Shown here: piece by piece, positions 33,285-44,431 of the stretch
How positions within the stretch are numbered: position 1 is the first letter of the stretch
How the letters are laid out: the number at the start of each line of letters is the position of its first letter
Source: Ligustrum vulgare
Lineage: Eukaryota; Streptophyta; Magnoliopsida; Lamiales; Oleaceae
Length of the DNA stretch: 64,000 bases
Assembly (NCBI GenBank): GCA_963555705.1
Contig: OY743184.1
Coordinates: 19,333,859-19,397,858 of the forward strand
Direction: 5' to 3'
The notes under the pieces: generated by a model
What the model saw: the letters and a program-made list of their open reading frames with translations, nothing else
What the model was told of the DNA's origin: nothing
Database searches by the model: none
Program-made: the position numbers and the translations under genes

Positions 33285-34172
33285 TGTTGGGTATTTTGGT
33301 CCCAATAAAACCTCGGGGGCGATGATGAAACATCATGTTGGGAATTTAGCTTCGTAGGCCCTCGGCCCATGATCGAAGAATTAGTATCGTCCAATCTCCA
33401 CAATTAGGCAGCCCACGTGCTAAGAGATTAACTGCCCACTTTGAGGTTTTAATTGGGTCTCGATCCTGTTGCTCGATGGGTAGGCTTCAGAGATGACCCA
33501 CCCTAATTAAGTGCCTAACCTATATCTACCCCCACACCCCAACCCTTGGCAAATTTAGAACATTCACTCTCGACATATTCCCTCTCTTCTCTCGGTTGAA
33601 GCGGTGCCCTCTCTCTCTCTTTGTGAAAACCCGACTTCTCTTCTTGGTGAACCCAACCCATCATCTCTTCTTCCTCTCTTGGTGAGTGGAAGTGTGACCT
33701 GTGTCTCCTTGTGACCGTGTCTTGCTGTACCCGAACTTGTTGTGTTCGGCTCTTGCTTGTGCGCCTCTTGCTCTGTTCGGTTCTTGATGGTTTGGTTCTT
33801 GTTGTGGCCGTGCCTTGTTGGGTCTTCGTGGTGCAGTCTCTGTTTGGTCCTATTGTGGTTCCTTTGTGCAACCTCGATTTGGTGTTGGTTGGGTGTGTGT
33901 TGGTAGTGGATTTTGGCTGGTTTGGGTGTGTCTAGAAGTGTTCTCTAGTCATGTGTAGTGGTGTTACCATTGTGGGGATTGGGCAGAATCTCAGCCCTCG
34001 ATTTTCACCTCTTTTAGTGGGCTAATTTTGGTGCAATAGAGGGAGTTTTCATTACTTACTTTTATTGCTTATACATTGATTCAATTACTTTGCCAATCTA
34101 TATTGTGTTTTCTTTCGCTGTATTGTGACTAACTCATTTTACTTTTTGTTTTGCGAGGTTGATTTCACAACA
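33285..34172 (+). repeat. 3' LTR of the Copia derivative
   Basis: 888 bp. Its last ~78 bp match the 5' LTR remnant (gtattgtgactaactcatttt through gatttcacaaca). Confidence 0.85.
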
Positions 34173-35789
34173 GCATGTAAATATAAAATCTTATGAGAAG
34201 CATTCATTATCAAGTTGTTTTAAATACGTAAAAATGTATTTTAGTCGGTTGGTTGGAATTTGAAAACTTGAACAATTAGAGAAATGTTAATTATTCATAA
34301 AATGCATGATTATTAAGACATGCTTATTATTTATAAAACACATGATTTTGTTAAATTGTGTTAATATCTCATTCTCAACCATTGCAAATAATCAATTGTG
34401 ATGATTATTAATTTCATATACTTTGAGAAGATATAAAAGTTAGACTTGTTCTATCTAATAAATTGATATTGATATCAAGCGATGGAATCACGAGAAATTA
34501 TATTGTTACTAAATGTAGGGTAATAATATATAAAAATGAATATGGATTTTTGTTGAAAATAATGGTTCACAACATGAATTATTCACTCAAATGAAATTAA
34601 AAATTTTGACATTTATTCCAAAATGTGGGGGTAATATTAGAATCAAAATGAAGGGATTTATTGTACTATTTGACAAGACAATGAAATTACTTCTAGAACA
34701 AACTTTAATTTATTTCAATTGTGTGAACACCGAATTGGACAGATATTCCTTACAATAAAGAGAAAAATGAATTTTCTAATTGAGAGAAGGAATTGATAAA
34801 ACTTAGAAATAAAGTCGGTTTTTTGTTGAGTAAAAGAATTAATGATTTTAGTCTACTCCAGAAATGTAGGGTAGTTCAATAAACTTTACACGAATTTAAG
34901 AATTATTGTTTTGAAGTTTATAAAGTGCACAAATACACTACAAAATATTATGATAAATTTGACAACAATTGTCACATAATTGTTGAAGTGATCACATTTA
35001 AATTATCGATAGAAGACTAGACATATACATTGAATCAAAGAGTAATTCTATAACTTGTGAGAAGTTGTGATAAATGACTTAATTTAACAAGTGGATTGTT
35101 TCAGTTCTTATACTTTCAATTAAACCATTTCCTAAGTTGAAAATGTTGTAAAAACTTTACTTAGGTGGTGACGCCTCAATGGAAAGTTGGACTTTCTTTC
35201 TTAAAAAGTGACAAGAATGTTGTAAAAACTTTACTTAGGTGGGGACGCCTCAATGGAAAGTTGGACTTTCTTTCTTAAAAAGTTCACGAATAGGAGTAGC
35301 GCAAGGCTGTTACGACGCTAAAAAAGATTGAGTTGAACTTGAAATACATGGTGTTTGTGTGTGTGATTTCACCGGTATCATCACTAGGAATAACATTTCA
35401 AAGCTATCATGCGATATGAAATTTCGATGGTACTTTGTGGAATTAGGTTGGATTCAAATCAAAAGATATCCATAGTTGATGTATAGGCATCATTAAATTG
35501 AGTTTGAACTCATTATATTCTTGAATAAGTGGGTTATTGTAAATTTATGAATAGAGATGTTGTTGAAGAAGAAAATATATTCTCAATATATAAGAAACAT
35601 CTCTATCATTCGAATCAAAGATCAAACATTAATTATCTATAGTGTTCTTCAAGTTCTTTATTCAAGTTTTCAAATTGTTTGGTTTGAACTTGATTATATA
35701 TTTGATTATTACTTCGTCAAATTTGTCTTGAAGTCTTTAACTGAGTCAAGTACTCACCTAGGTGGCGACTAATATAATTTGAGGAAAAG
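34173..35789. other. Non-coding, with a 74-bp tandem duplication
   Basis: AT-rich with no gene. 35142-35215 is repeated at 35216-35286 (aatgttgtaaaaactttacttaggtgg), about 97% identical. Confidence 0.6.
35142..35286 (+). repeat. 74-bp tandem duplication
   Basis: Two units starting aatgttgtaaaaactttac, differing mainly at gtggtgacgcc/gtggggacgcc. Confidence 0.95.
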
Positions 35790-35926
35790 GAAGAGGGTGT
35801 GAGACAACTCTCTCTAAGTAAGTCGGAAAAATCGTCCCATAACATCGTGAGGAGGTAGAGGGCCGCAATGACCAGGCCCATGCGATTGTTTACCAAAAAC
35901 ACAGGTCATCGCAAAGTCGTAAGACT
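35790..35926 (+). pseudogene. Plastid-type 23S rRNA fragment (NUPT)
   Basis: The stretch gagacaactctctctaagta, ...cggaaaaatcgtcccataac, ...gcaatgaccaggccc, tgtttaccaaaaacacagg, gcaaagtcgtaagac follows the universally conserved large-subunit rRNA region around the TTTACCAAAAACACAGG helix, in the bacterial/plastid form. Several substitutions (many C-to-T or G-to-A) and a shortened loop show a decayed nuclear copy. A mitochondrial origin is possible but the wording fits plastid 23S better. Confidence 0.75.
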
Positions 35927-36440
35927 TATTTGTTTTGTTCTTCATCCTCATTCAATTTTCACTACTCTCTCTCCTATGGATTTCTAAACCCTCTGATTGG
36001 ATACTTCCCTCTATAAGCTTCATAAAAAATGGTTCTCTAATCTATTTTCTTGTCCATGTGGATGATGTCCTCGTCACATGGAACCATACCAAGATTCTTG
36101 TCCAGTTGGTTCTCTTTTTAAGGATCTTGGTGAGAACCCTTATTTCTTGGGCATTAAGATTGTTCCCACTCCACATGACCTGTTCCTCCATCAACATAAA
36201 TATATACATTTTCTTCTATCTCGCACCAAGATAAGATGGACGGTGCCAAAGAAGTTCTTACTCCAATGTCCACCATTAACTCAATAGTTCCGAACTATAG
36301 TTCAACACCTGCCAATGCTATTGAGCATCGGCTAGTCATCGGGTCTCTTCAATATGTATCTCTCTCACTAGAGTGGACATCTCCTCTGCGGTGAACAAAC
36401 TCACTAGACAGCAGGAAAGAGACTTAAAGAACACCATTAC
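35927..36440 (+). pseudogene. Copia reverse transcriptase fragment
   Basis: Two frames carry the RT palm: FLVHVDDVLVTWN (the usual YVDD box is HVDD), then GSLFKDLGENPYFLGIKIVP and LFLHQHKYIHFLLSRTK, with a shift near 36090. Degenerate GSLQYVSLTR-like sequence follows to ~36440. No LTRs are linked to it. It abuts the rRNA fragment at its 5' side. Confidence 0.85.
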
Positions 36441-36467
36441 TTTTGGTCTACACCTCAAGCATCCTTC

Positions 36468-36472
<5 letters not shown>

Positions 36473-36501
<29 letters not shown>

Positions 36502-36502
36502 G
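36473..36502. repeat. Poly(T) tract
   Basis: About 30 consecutive T, just before the foldback element. It could be the poly(A) tail of a minus-strand retroposed sequence. Confidence 0.8.
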
Positions 36503-36544
36503 GCTAGTCGGCCGCCCCCAACTCACTTAAAGGATTTTGATTAA

Positions 36545-36703
36545 TTTCGAGATTAATGCTACTTTACCACACTCGGTGCCATCTCCCTCACATGGGGGTT
36601 GGGGTCGCTCATTATGATAGCGGCCCCACGCATCCCATGTGAGGGGGTTGCACCTAGTGTGTCAAAATCCGGGTGGTAAAATAGAATTTTTCTAATTTCG
36701 AAG
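36545..36703. mobile_element. Foldback MITE with ~60-bp inverted arms
   Basis: Left arm 36559-36596 (ctactttaccacactcggtg, ccatctccctcacatggg) pairs with right arm 36634-36684 (cccatgtgaggggg ... gtggtaaaatag), with a 13-nt extra piece in the right arm. Pairing extends outward through tttcgagatta/taatttcga. A GC-rich loop lies between. Confidence 0.8.
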
Positions 36704-37794
36704 GGACCTTTTTTCTAAATCTTAATAACTAGCGAATCTTTTACTCTACCTCCTCTTATGAAGACCTTAGAATGTTTGTGGACTGCTTAACTTGATTGTA
36801 TTCAATAAATACTCCCTTCCCCAGCATCATTCATTGCTCATGGCATGCCAAAGTCACGAGTTGAGGATGTCATTCAAGAACTCCTAAGTCAGCTAGGCTA
36901 AGGCTAGTAAAGAACTTCTTTTGCTCTTCGGATCAGAACTGTTCTCCTGAAGTTCAACGAAAAATCTCTATGATTTTAGTGTACAACATTCAGTAGATGT
37001 ATATGAATTAGTTTATGGATGCTAATCTGATACATCACTTTAATTTATATATATGCAGCACATCAGTATATGGAAGCAAGCTATTTTGTGGAAAATTTTC
37101 ATCATTCCTTCAGATTGCAGTCACAAGGTTCAGACATATTAACATTTTTTCATGGGTGTCCGACACTTCTAGAATTCACGATGAATGGTATAATATGAAT
37201 GATGTACTGAAATCTAATGGCGTTTGAACAACTCGTTTGAACAACTCCATGTTCGTGTTAGGAGTGGAGACATTGCTTTTGTATTTTTCATATGGACAAC
37301 ATGATCAATAATGGAAAAGAAGTTAAACCTCTTAAACTCGTGTGAGAGAATCAATAATGCCATCTAAGTGACAGAGCAGTGGCTCAGATCTTCAATTTAT
37401 TTATTTATTTTGATGAATCAGGTGTCAAAATTTCGCTCGACTAATTCTGGGGAAAGCTGTATTTCCCATTGTTTCGCTCTTCATGTATCAAAATGCAGAT
37501 ACATCCCATGCATACTTGAAGTAGATATTTGGTCAACGGTTCTCCTCCCATTGAACCCAAGGACGGGCCCGTCGAGGAGCGACAGGATGTACCATGAACC
37601 AGACTCCATGTAAGCACCTACTTTCCATCATTTAAATGATGTCTTCCAAGAGTCAAAATTCGAACTTCTAATTTCAACTCATTTTGCTTTTCCATTGTAC
37701 CAAACCCGTGGAGGCCTCAAATCTTCAATTTATTAGCCAAGAGGTGTGTATCCATAGAGCACGATCCCCCATCACAAGCAAACCATCTCCCAGT
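36704..37794. other. Non-coding
   Basis: No gene I can support. Several short frames lack recognisable protein features. Confidence 0.4.
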
Positions 37795-38295
37795 GAACAA
37801 TGTTTAAAAATGTGAGATTGAGTATTGAGGTATTTTTCTTTCATGGGGTGAATGGAAAGTCTCGAGGCGTTTTGAGGCGAAAGCCTCACCGTAAATAATA
37901 ATAAAAAAGTCAAAAGATTTTTAAAATACAAAATGAGTTCAGAATACATCATAAACATTCTTTAAAATTGTAACTGAATAATATAAAGTGTGAAAACAGA
38001 GGAAATAATAACCTATAAAGAAATTATTATTTTAATTGGTGAATGATAGTTGACTATTCTCACTGGTCTAATAGAAACAATTTTTTTTTTTTCTTAATGT
38101 TTTAGTGGAAATAAGTTTTTTTTTTAAGATGGGTATATTAGAATTTTTATGTTTTGTAGACTACAAGTTTTTCGACGGCACTGTGAGACATAGGCATCAA
38201 AAAACTACCTCACGATCAGGGTTTTGACACATTATTTGTTCGCCTCAATATGAGGCAAACCTCAAGACAAGTTTTAACTAAGTTTTTAAAACCAT
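37795..38295. mobile_element. Possible MITE with AGGCG/GCCTC inverted motifs
   Basis: The left part (gtttaaaaatgtgag ... gaggcgttttgaggcgaaagcctc) and the right part (gcctcaatatgaggcaaacctc ... aagtttttaaaac) are roughly inverted. Ends not precise. Confidence 0.35.
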
Positions 38296-38532
38296 GCCAT
38301 TGAACTAAATCATTTTTCTACTGAAATCATGCAAGTATACAGTAAAATGAAGGAAAAAAATTAATTATGCACTCCGGAAAACGTAGAGTAATATTTACAA
38401 GAGTAATGTTATTCAATCCCATTGATACTTAACATAGTTTAGATAACAATTACATGACATTAAATGATAGATTCATGCAAAGTCAGATGATATATTTAAT
38501 TAAAGTGTCTTCAATAGACTCTAAACATGAAA

Positions 38533-38993
38533 TCTATTGCTGACCGCAAGTGTACGGATCGCAACAGTATTAAGTGAATTTTAAGTCCATGTATCGTGAG
38601 TAAATTGTATTTAAATTAATTGTCTTAACCGAAATTATAAAAAGCTTTGATTTGAGAATTTTGAATTAAGACTAAACTAACAAGGATGAGTAATTTTGAT
38701 TAAAAACTATGAAAAATAAACGTGTTAGAATTATGAATTCATTTTAACCCCATCATACATATTTTAACCAAATCATTTAAATACAATTCATAGATTTTGA
38801 AAATTCGTGTTCCTAAAGTGATTTATGTCCTCTTTCGAGCGATGCATAAAAACATTTTCCTAAATGTGAATTGACTATATTTCTATGACAAATTCAACAT
38901 TAGAAAGGCATCAAATTCTATGAACACGTTCAAGGATTATACAAAGTATAGCACTAAGGTACATCCTGCAATTTACATCTTCTAGAAATTTTC
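38533..38993. mobile_element. Partial LTR, same family as 57471-60244
   Basis: Shares ttgctgaccgcaagtgtac, tttgatttgagaatttt, gttagaattatgaat and tttcgagcgatgcataaaaac in the same order as 57475-57830. Ends near the ADA1 promoter region. Confidence 0.75.
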
Positions 38994-39179
38994 ATGACAT
39001 GGATTGTAGGGGCTTTTATGATTGGAGTTCAACCTTTTTTTCACAAATTACTGGTCAACGAACTCAAAATTGGAAAACCAAACAGAACCAACTTTCTCAG
39101 ACATAAGCCAACCTCAGGCATTAGCACTGGCATCACACTTGTAAAAGGAACCAAACGTGCATTTGACTCTTATGACTTG

Positions 39180-39307
39180 AGAAGAAGCTTCCAAATGCCA
39201 ACGTTTTACTGTTTACGTGCCCTAGTCTCTCTTTCCCTACTTTCTCTCTCTAACAGGGTACCGGAGGTCTGAACAGCAATCAGATTCTGCATTTTTAACT
39301 TAATCAG
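39180..39307 (+). other. Probable 5' UTR exon of the ADA1-like gene
   Basis: CT-rich leader (ccctagtctctctttccctac) ending at a good donor, aatcag|gtgaattt. An intron of ~440 bp would follow before the coding exon. Confidence 0.4.
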
Positions 39308-39756
39308 GTGAATTTCCTTCTTTGTTAATTACTATTTTTGCAAAACAAGCTCAATTTTGTTGTGTTTTGTTTCTTATTGGGAATTCCTGAAATAATTTGA
39401 TAATTAATAGGTTGAGTTGCAGTTGGAGTTGAATAAAGTCTGCTTCTTGGTGTTGTTTGTGAATAGATTGATCCTTTCATGCTTAATTGTACTTTGATTT
39501 GGCTTATTTAAGGATGTGGGCCCTAAATTCTTAAATCCATTTTTCATAGAACTGGGAATTTGTTAGTGATTAAGTGATTTGAACTGGTTCTGTTTATATG
39601 GATTTTGCTCATTTTGTTACAGAATTTAATTTTCCAGTGTGCGTCAGCAAGATTGTTTACTATTTCAGCAAAGTTGATATTTTTTAGTCAAGGTTTTTAA
39701 ACCCATTTGACTGATTGAGTTCTACATTCACGGTAGTAATAGATTTGGGATCCAAA

Positions 39757-40832
39757 ATGCCGAGAGATTGGCATTCCCCCGAATTGACATATATGGGTTA
39801 AAATTCCGTATAGAATAGAAGCTCGGTGGAAGAAAGGCCGAAAAATATTTTAGTCTGTTGAATGGATATTTAAGTCTTAAACTTAGCAAATTGGAGTTCA
39901 ATAAGCTCTGCATTGGATTGTTGGGGCGAGAGGATATCTCTCTTCACAATGGGCTAATTCGAGCAATCATCAAGAATTCATGTGTTGCCAAGATTCCTCC
40001 ACCAAAGCATGGAAAATCAATAGCTTCGTTGAATGTGAAACAGCGTAACGGTTGCCAAAGTAGTAGTCCTCAGTTGCTATATGGAGATGTGTTTCCTCAG
40101 TCTTCTAGGAAGGGATGGACTTCTACTCTTCATGAACGCAGGTTCAGGGACGGATTGAGCCTTCTAGGTCCTCATGGGAAGTCCCAAAATGTGACATGTA
40201 AAGATTCAGTAGCAAATGTTCAAGAACAGCAGAGTGCTCTCGAGCTGTTGTCCTTAGGAGGCAGCAATCCTACTGTTGAACTCATGTCTGTGGAAGATGG
40301 TGAAGTGGTGGAACATGTTGCCAGAATTCGAGGCATTTACAGTAGAAGCCTGGTTAAAGCTCCTTTTAGCGTCTCACTTTATGCTATAAGAATGAGGGAC
40401 GTTCTCGGACATGGATCTGCACCATTCAATAACATTGACACTTGTTTCAATAATGGTGAGCTGCCTGATACTATCTCACTAAAAAAGTGGTTAGAAAAGA
40501 AGTCGGAGATGGACGGTTTTAAGTTCTCAACAAGTTGTGTGAACTTGTTAAACAATGGAATCGATGTTTATATGAAGAGATTAGTAGAACCCTATCTGGA
40601 TTTAGCTGCTTCAAGATGGGAAAGCAGGCTCCACAATCAAGTTCATCATCAAGCCAAATCCATCATAAATAGGATGAGGCCCATGTCATACATGAAGAAC
40701 CCCGTGTTCTCCGTGTCAATGTTAGATTTTCGAGTTGCAATGAAATCGGATCCCAGGATAATTGGAGAAGATTGGGCAGTGCAGCTTGAGAAAGTTTCCT
40801 TGTGTTCATCAGAGGTTCATAAGGAAGAATAG
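39757..40832 (+). pseudogene. ADA1: ADA1/TADA1-like SAGA subunit, N-terminus damaged
   Basis: The SAGA-Tad1 type protein is recognisable from RIDIYGLKFRIE, KLGGRKAEKYFSLL, LKLSKLEFNKLCIGLLGRED, ISLHNGLIRAIIKNS at the start, through the central SRKGWTSTLHERRFRDGLSL, to a conserved C-terminal half (GELPDTISLKKWLE, GIDVYMKRLVEPYLDLAA) and a natural stop at 40830. ADA1 is a core subunit of the SAGA histone-acetyltransferase coactivator. Damage: the ATG at 39757 (MPRDWHS) is out of frame with RID by a small insertion near 39775, and a TAG at 39816 stands where a charged residue is expected (RIE-stop-KLG). From 39819 on the frame is clean for 337 codons. It is either a recent pseudogene or carries sequencing errors. 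Confidence 0.8.
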
Positions 40833-41294
40833 CATGTGAATTTGATGTAATGAGACTTTCAAGTTCATCTTAAAGTGATAACCAGATATATTGAATCTAT
40901 ACTTGCCTTTCCAACAGTGATTTTGACAATACATACCATCAGAGATATATAGCATTGAAGTGGTTTAGTGCTATAGAAAATTTTGGATCAGGTTGGTCAG
41001 GTTGTATATACATCTCAGAGCAGATTATTTTCCATAGTTCGACTCTTGACCGAAGATGTACAGTGTTTGGGTACTTGTAAGATCGAAGTTATTATGTAAA
41101 ATTCAGCGGCTGCCTTCTGGTAATACTATATTTTGTTCTTCTTAACGATAATGATGCTTCGTGTGTTAATATTTTTGTTTCGACCCCCACCCAAGGAAAA
41201 GTAGAGAAACAACAACTTCAATAGACGATAATTGTCTGTCGTTATACTTCAAAATTTATTGTAGAAAGTCATCTAGGAAAAACAAACGTACTAT
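40833..41294 (+). other. 3' region of the ADA1-like gene
   Basis: No coding sequence. Probable 3' UTR. The last bases (41290-41294, actat) may be the left target duplication of the Tat element. Confidence 0.5.
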
Positions 41295-41966
41295 TGTTTC
41301 CCCACAATACTCCGTAAGGGTAAGCGCGTAGCAGGTAACAAATTAAAGAGAAATCAGACGATGTGTAAGGAACAACAACCTCTTGAGACAAAGTCCTAAT
41401 GAGGGGTGTGTATTTTGAAGAGCACAAAGACCGACAAAAGAAGTAATGCCTCCAAGGGGTGTAAGCACACGAACTAGACTAAGTTTTGACAGGAAAAATA
41501 AAAATAAGAAAATTACATATTTCTGTTCGAGAGTTGATTGATTGATCCTTCTAAACGCCTAAGTTTCTGCTATTTATTCAAAACTATTTACAACTGCTCC
41601 TAGCATTTGAACTCTTGATTGCCGCCTTAACTTGTAACTTGCTTGGAATAACAATTGTCCACCATGTTGCATAATCGTCACCCACTTCTTTGAAAAATTG
41701 ACGTCCACCACTTTTTCCCGAGTAACCTCCAGGATCTCCTTCAACCGTCTAGAACATGGAAACTGTTGATGAATATCCAAATGAGTCGTGGGATGATCCC
41801 CAAAACTGCTTCTTCAATCGTCCTTGCCATCGTTCTGTCGCCCAAGTGTCTTGATGATCGCCCAATCACCCAGTTTCCTCCACATCGCTCTTTCTTCCAT
41901 AATGGGCTATCATGCTTTGGGCCTTTTGTGTTGGGCCTCCGAATTGGGTATTTTTGGGTGTCAACA
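41295..41966 (-). repeat. 3' LTR of the Tat element
   Basis: 672 bp, TG...CA. On the minus strand it is preceded by ATTATGGGGTAAT, a polypurine tract (41967-41979). Confidence 0.9.
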
Positions 41967-42144
41967 ATTACCCCATAATATGGCATAATTAATATCAAGT
42001 ATTAATTTTTGTCATATTCAAACGTATTCATTCACTTCAAGACTTTTGGCGTTCTGATTTCTTCCTTTTCCAAGGTTTAAACCTTCAAGTTTGCCACACT
42101 TGTATTTGACTACTTGTATTCCACCTCCTTACCTTCTGTCTCCC

Positions 42145-42325
42145 TATAAAACTGCAGATCTTGTCGTGCATTCGTATCTTCTCACCTCCTATTCTCCACT
42201 AACCTCACATGGCGACTTCATCCAGCGTACGAATAGTTGATCTTCCATGTTCAGAAGATCAATTTTTTCCTTTCTCTCTTGGAATGAACTGCATAATCTT
42301 CTTCTCACTTCGTTGTTTATCTTGA
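42145..42325 (+). promoter_or_regulatory. Antisense TATA box and 38-codon ORF in the Tat 3' region
   Basis: On the strand opposite to gag-pol, TATAAAAC (42145) is followed after 64 bp by an ATG in good context (cctcacATGGCG, 42209) that opens MATSSSVRIVDLPCSED and ends at 42325. Elements of the Ogre/Retand/Grande group are known to carry antisense ORFs in this same place, so this may be a truncated one. No expression evidence. Confidence 0.4.
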
Positions 42326-42359
42326 CTCTTTCTTTGGTATGGGAGATATAGGAAATGTT

Positions 42360-42680
42360 TTTTAGCCGATGAAGGTCTTCTCAGACCATCTTCCCCTTGT
42401 GATCCCGAGCATGGATCATTAATGTGGAGGAATGGCCTGCTGAGGGTGCTTCACTAACCATTTTTTGCCCGATGGTCAATAAAGGTCTTCTCAGCTCCCT
42501 TTCCATTTATGATCTCCAGTAGGGGTTTTTGGTGATACGGGGTAGCTTGCTGAGAGCATTTCTTTGGCCATTGGACTGTAAGCGCTTCCAAGGCTTGCCT
42601 TTGCAATGATGCATTTAGGAAGGCAATGGCGGAGGCTTGCTAAAGATGCCTTGTAGGCTGTCTCTCTATCCTTGCAGCGA
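42360..42680. repeat. Imperfect tandem repeats in the Tat 3' non-coding region
   Basis: Units at about 42361 and 42463 share gccgatg...aaggtcttctcag, then tgatc(c/t), a gg-rich middle, and gcttgctgag(a/g)g ... ccatt. A weaker third unit runs from 42570. Period ~105 bp. Confidence 0.65.
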
Positions 42681-43085
42681 GGTTTTTTTGAGAAGGTGAT
42701 GGAGATTGACTTATTCCCTCTGTAATAGTTGATAGGAGAATAATAATGGCTTGCTTCTCATTGCAGCCAATAGGGTTTTAGTATTTGAACCCCATACTTT
42801 GTAAGGACATTTGATGATAATAAAAAATAAAAAAATAAAAAATTATTTGAACGTACTTTGTTCTTGCTTTTATTTCGAACGTGATCGTTCAATGTTTGTC
42901 CTAGTCGTTATGTTGTGCGTCCAACGTCTTTATTTCATTTAGGCATAGTACCTCTCTATATTTGCTCACTTTCCCACATGGAAGGAACATACTTCTTTAA
43001 ATATTTGCCATTAATAGATCTCACGTGTTTTGTGCTATCCAAATCTTCCAAATGATAGGCCCCATTAGGCAATACGCTATTTACC

Positions 43086-43640
43086 TTATATGGTCCTTCT
43101 CTGTTGGGTGACCACTTTCCCATATTTTGGATCTTTGCTGTCTAGAGGGAGTATAGTTTTCCAAACTAAATCACCCACTCTAAAGAACTTGGCTATGACT
43201 TTCTTGTTGTAGTATCTGGCCATTTTTTGTTTCTGGATTTGCAGTCTATCTAGTACGTCTAGCTTCAATTCGTCCAACTCTAATAGATTTTGTAATAATG
43301 CCTCTGCATAATCATCATCGCTTAAATCACTTTGCAATCTTACTCTAATTGACCGCACATTAATCTCCACAAGCAGTACTTCCTCTGGACCATAAGCTAG
43401 TTGAAAAGGAGTTACTTTAGTACTTAATCGTGGCGATGTTCTGTAAGCCCATAAAGCTTTATTCAAACATTCGTGCCAATTTCTGGCATTCTCATCTTTC
43501 ATTTTTCTAATGATATTCTTCAGGATTTTGTTAGAAGATTTTGCTTTTCCGTTGGATTGAGCGTAATAAGGCGTGGAGTTTACCAATTTGACCCCAAATT
43601 CGCTCAAGAATTCCTTCACCTGATCTCATTCAAAGAGGTT
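43086..43640 (-). pseudogene. Tat integrase, C-terminal half
   Basis: Begins after the nested insertion with DHGTSFNE and continues with FGVKLVNSTPYYAQSNGKAK (integrase core, third acidic position replaced: the usual NGQAEA/NKT box reads NGKAKSSNK), then ALWAYRTSPR, TPFQLAYGPEEVL and ARYYNKKVIAKFFRVGDLVW. The reading stops near 43086. Confidence 0.85.
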
Positions 43641-43650
43641 CCATGATCTA

Positions 43651-44431
43651 TGACGCGATCTCATTCGGAAATCTCGATGAAAATGTAGAATGTCAATATT
43701 AATGACCTAGGAAAGATTTAAATCAGATTAAATACAAGAAAAAAACATAAAATAATTGGAAGAGATAGAATTGACGATAGAACTTGACCCGACAATCACG
43801 ATGCAAAGAATCGACGATGCGGATTGAAGAACCAACATTTTCGAAATGCCACAAGGACTTGTCAATTTTCTTGATAAGTTTCTGATTGGAACGCTACAAA
43901 TACTTCGCAATATTTGATAAGTTCAGAATTTTTCTTTGAAGAATAAAAAAAAGGGAATCATCAACCTTTTCAAAGAAAAATTCTCTCAATTTAATCAATA
44001 ATCATCAAAACTATCTTACAATAATGAGAATATGAATAATATAAAGAAAAAACGACCTAACACTAACCTTAGCCGCATTAGGGTTCAAAAATATAATTAA
44101 TAATTAATAAAATGAAAATTAACTTAAAAATCGCAAAAAATTGTTTCTGTCACAACCGCGCGATCGCATGGGCATCTGTGTCGCGATCGTGTGGTTGGCC
44201 CTTAAACTCTCGAGTGAAATTTTTGTACCATCGCGTGATCGAATGCTCCTCTTCACCACGCGATCGCGTAGTAACCCCGACTGTACCCTTTTTTCGTCCT
44301 TTTGAAACAACTTGATTCGGTTTGATTCTTGGTTTGGACTCAACATGAAAGTTGCTTGTTTTTCCATGTAGATTGTTATGGACTCATCTGTGGTTTGTTT
44401 CTTCATTGATGTCCTACCTCGGATCACCTCA
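43651..44431 (-). repeat. 3' LTR of element B
   Basis: Ends ...GGATCACCTCA, next to a polypurine tract (minus strand AAGAGAGGGGGAA, 44444-44432). Holds four GCGATCGC-type palindromes at 44155-44275. Confidence 0.85.

Larger units (their letters stand above)
30575..34172 (+). mobile_element. Ty1/Copia derivative with gag only
   Basis: The last ~78 bp of a 5' LTR (30575-30652), an initiator-Met-like primer site (30655-30667, TGGTATCCGAGCG), a leader, gag (31292-32100), ~1.1 kb without coding capacity, and a full 3' LTR (33285-34172, TGTTGGG...CACAACA). Protease, integrase and RT are absent, so it is a non-autonomous or internally deleted copy. The 5' LTR is cut by the neighbouring LTR fragment. 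Confidence 0.85.

Noticed and set aside
35557..35772. 71-codon ORF beside the rRNA fragment
   Set aside because: No recognisable domain and low-complexity AT-rich codons; not supported as a gene.
35790..35926. Functional rRNA gene
   Set aside because: Only ~137 bp, with many substitutions and a shortened loop; a decayed organellar insertion.
37015..37613. Short plus-strand frames as exons of a host gene
   Set aside because: No conserved motif or convincing pair of splice sites could be tied to them.
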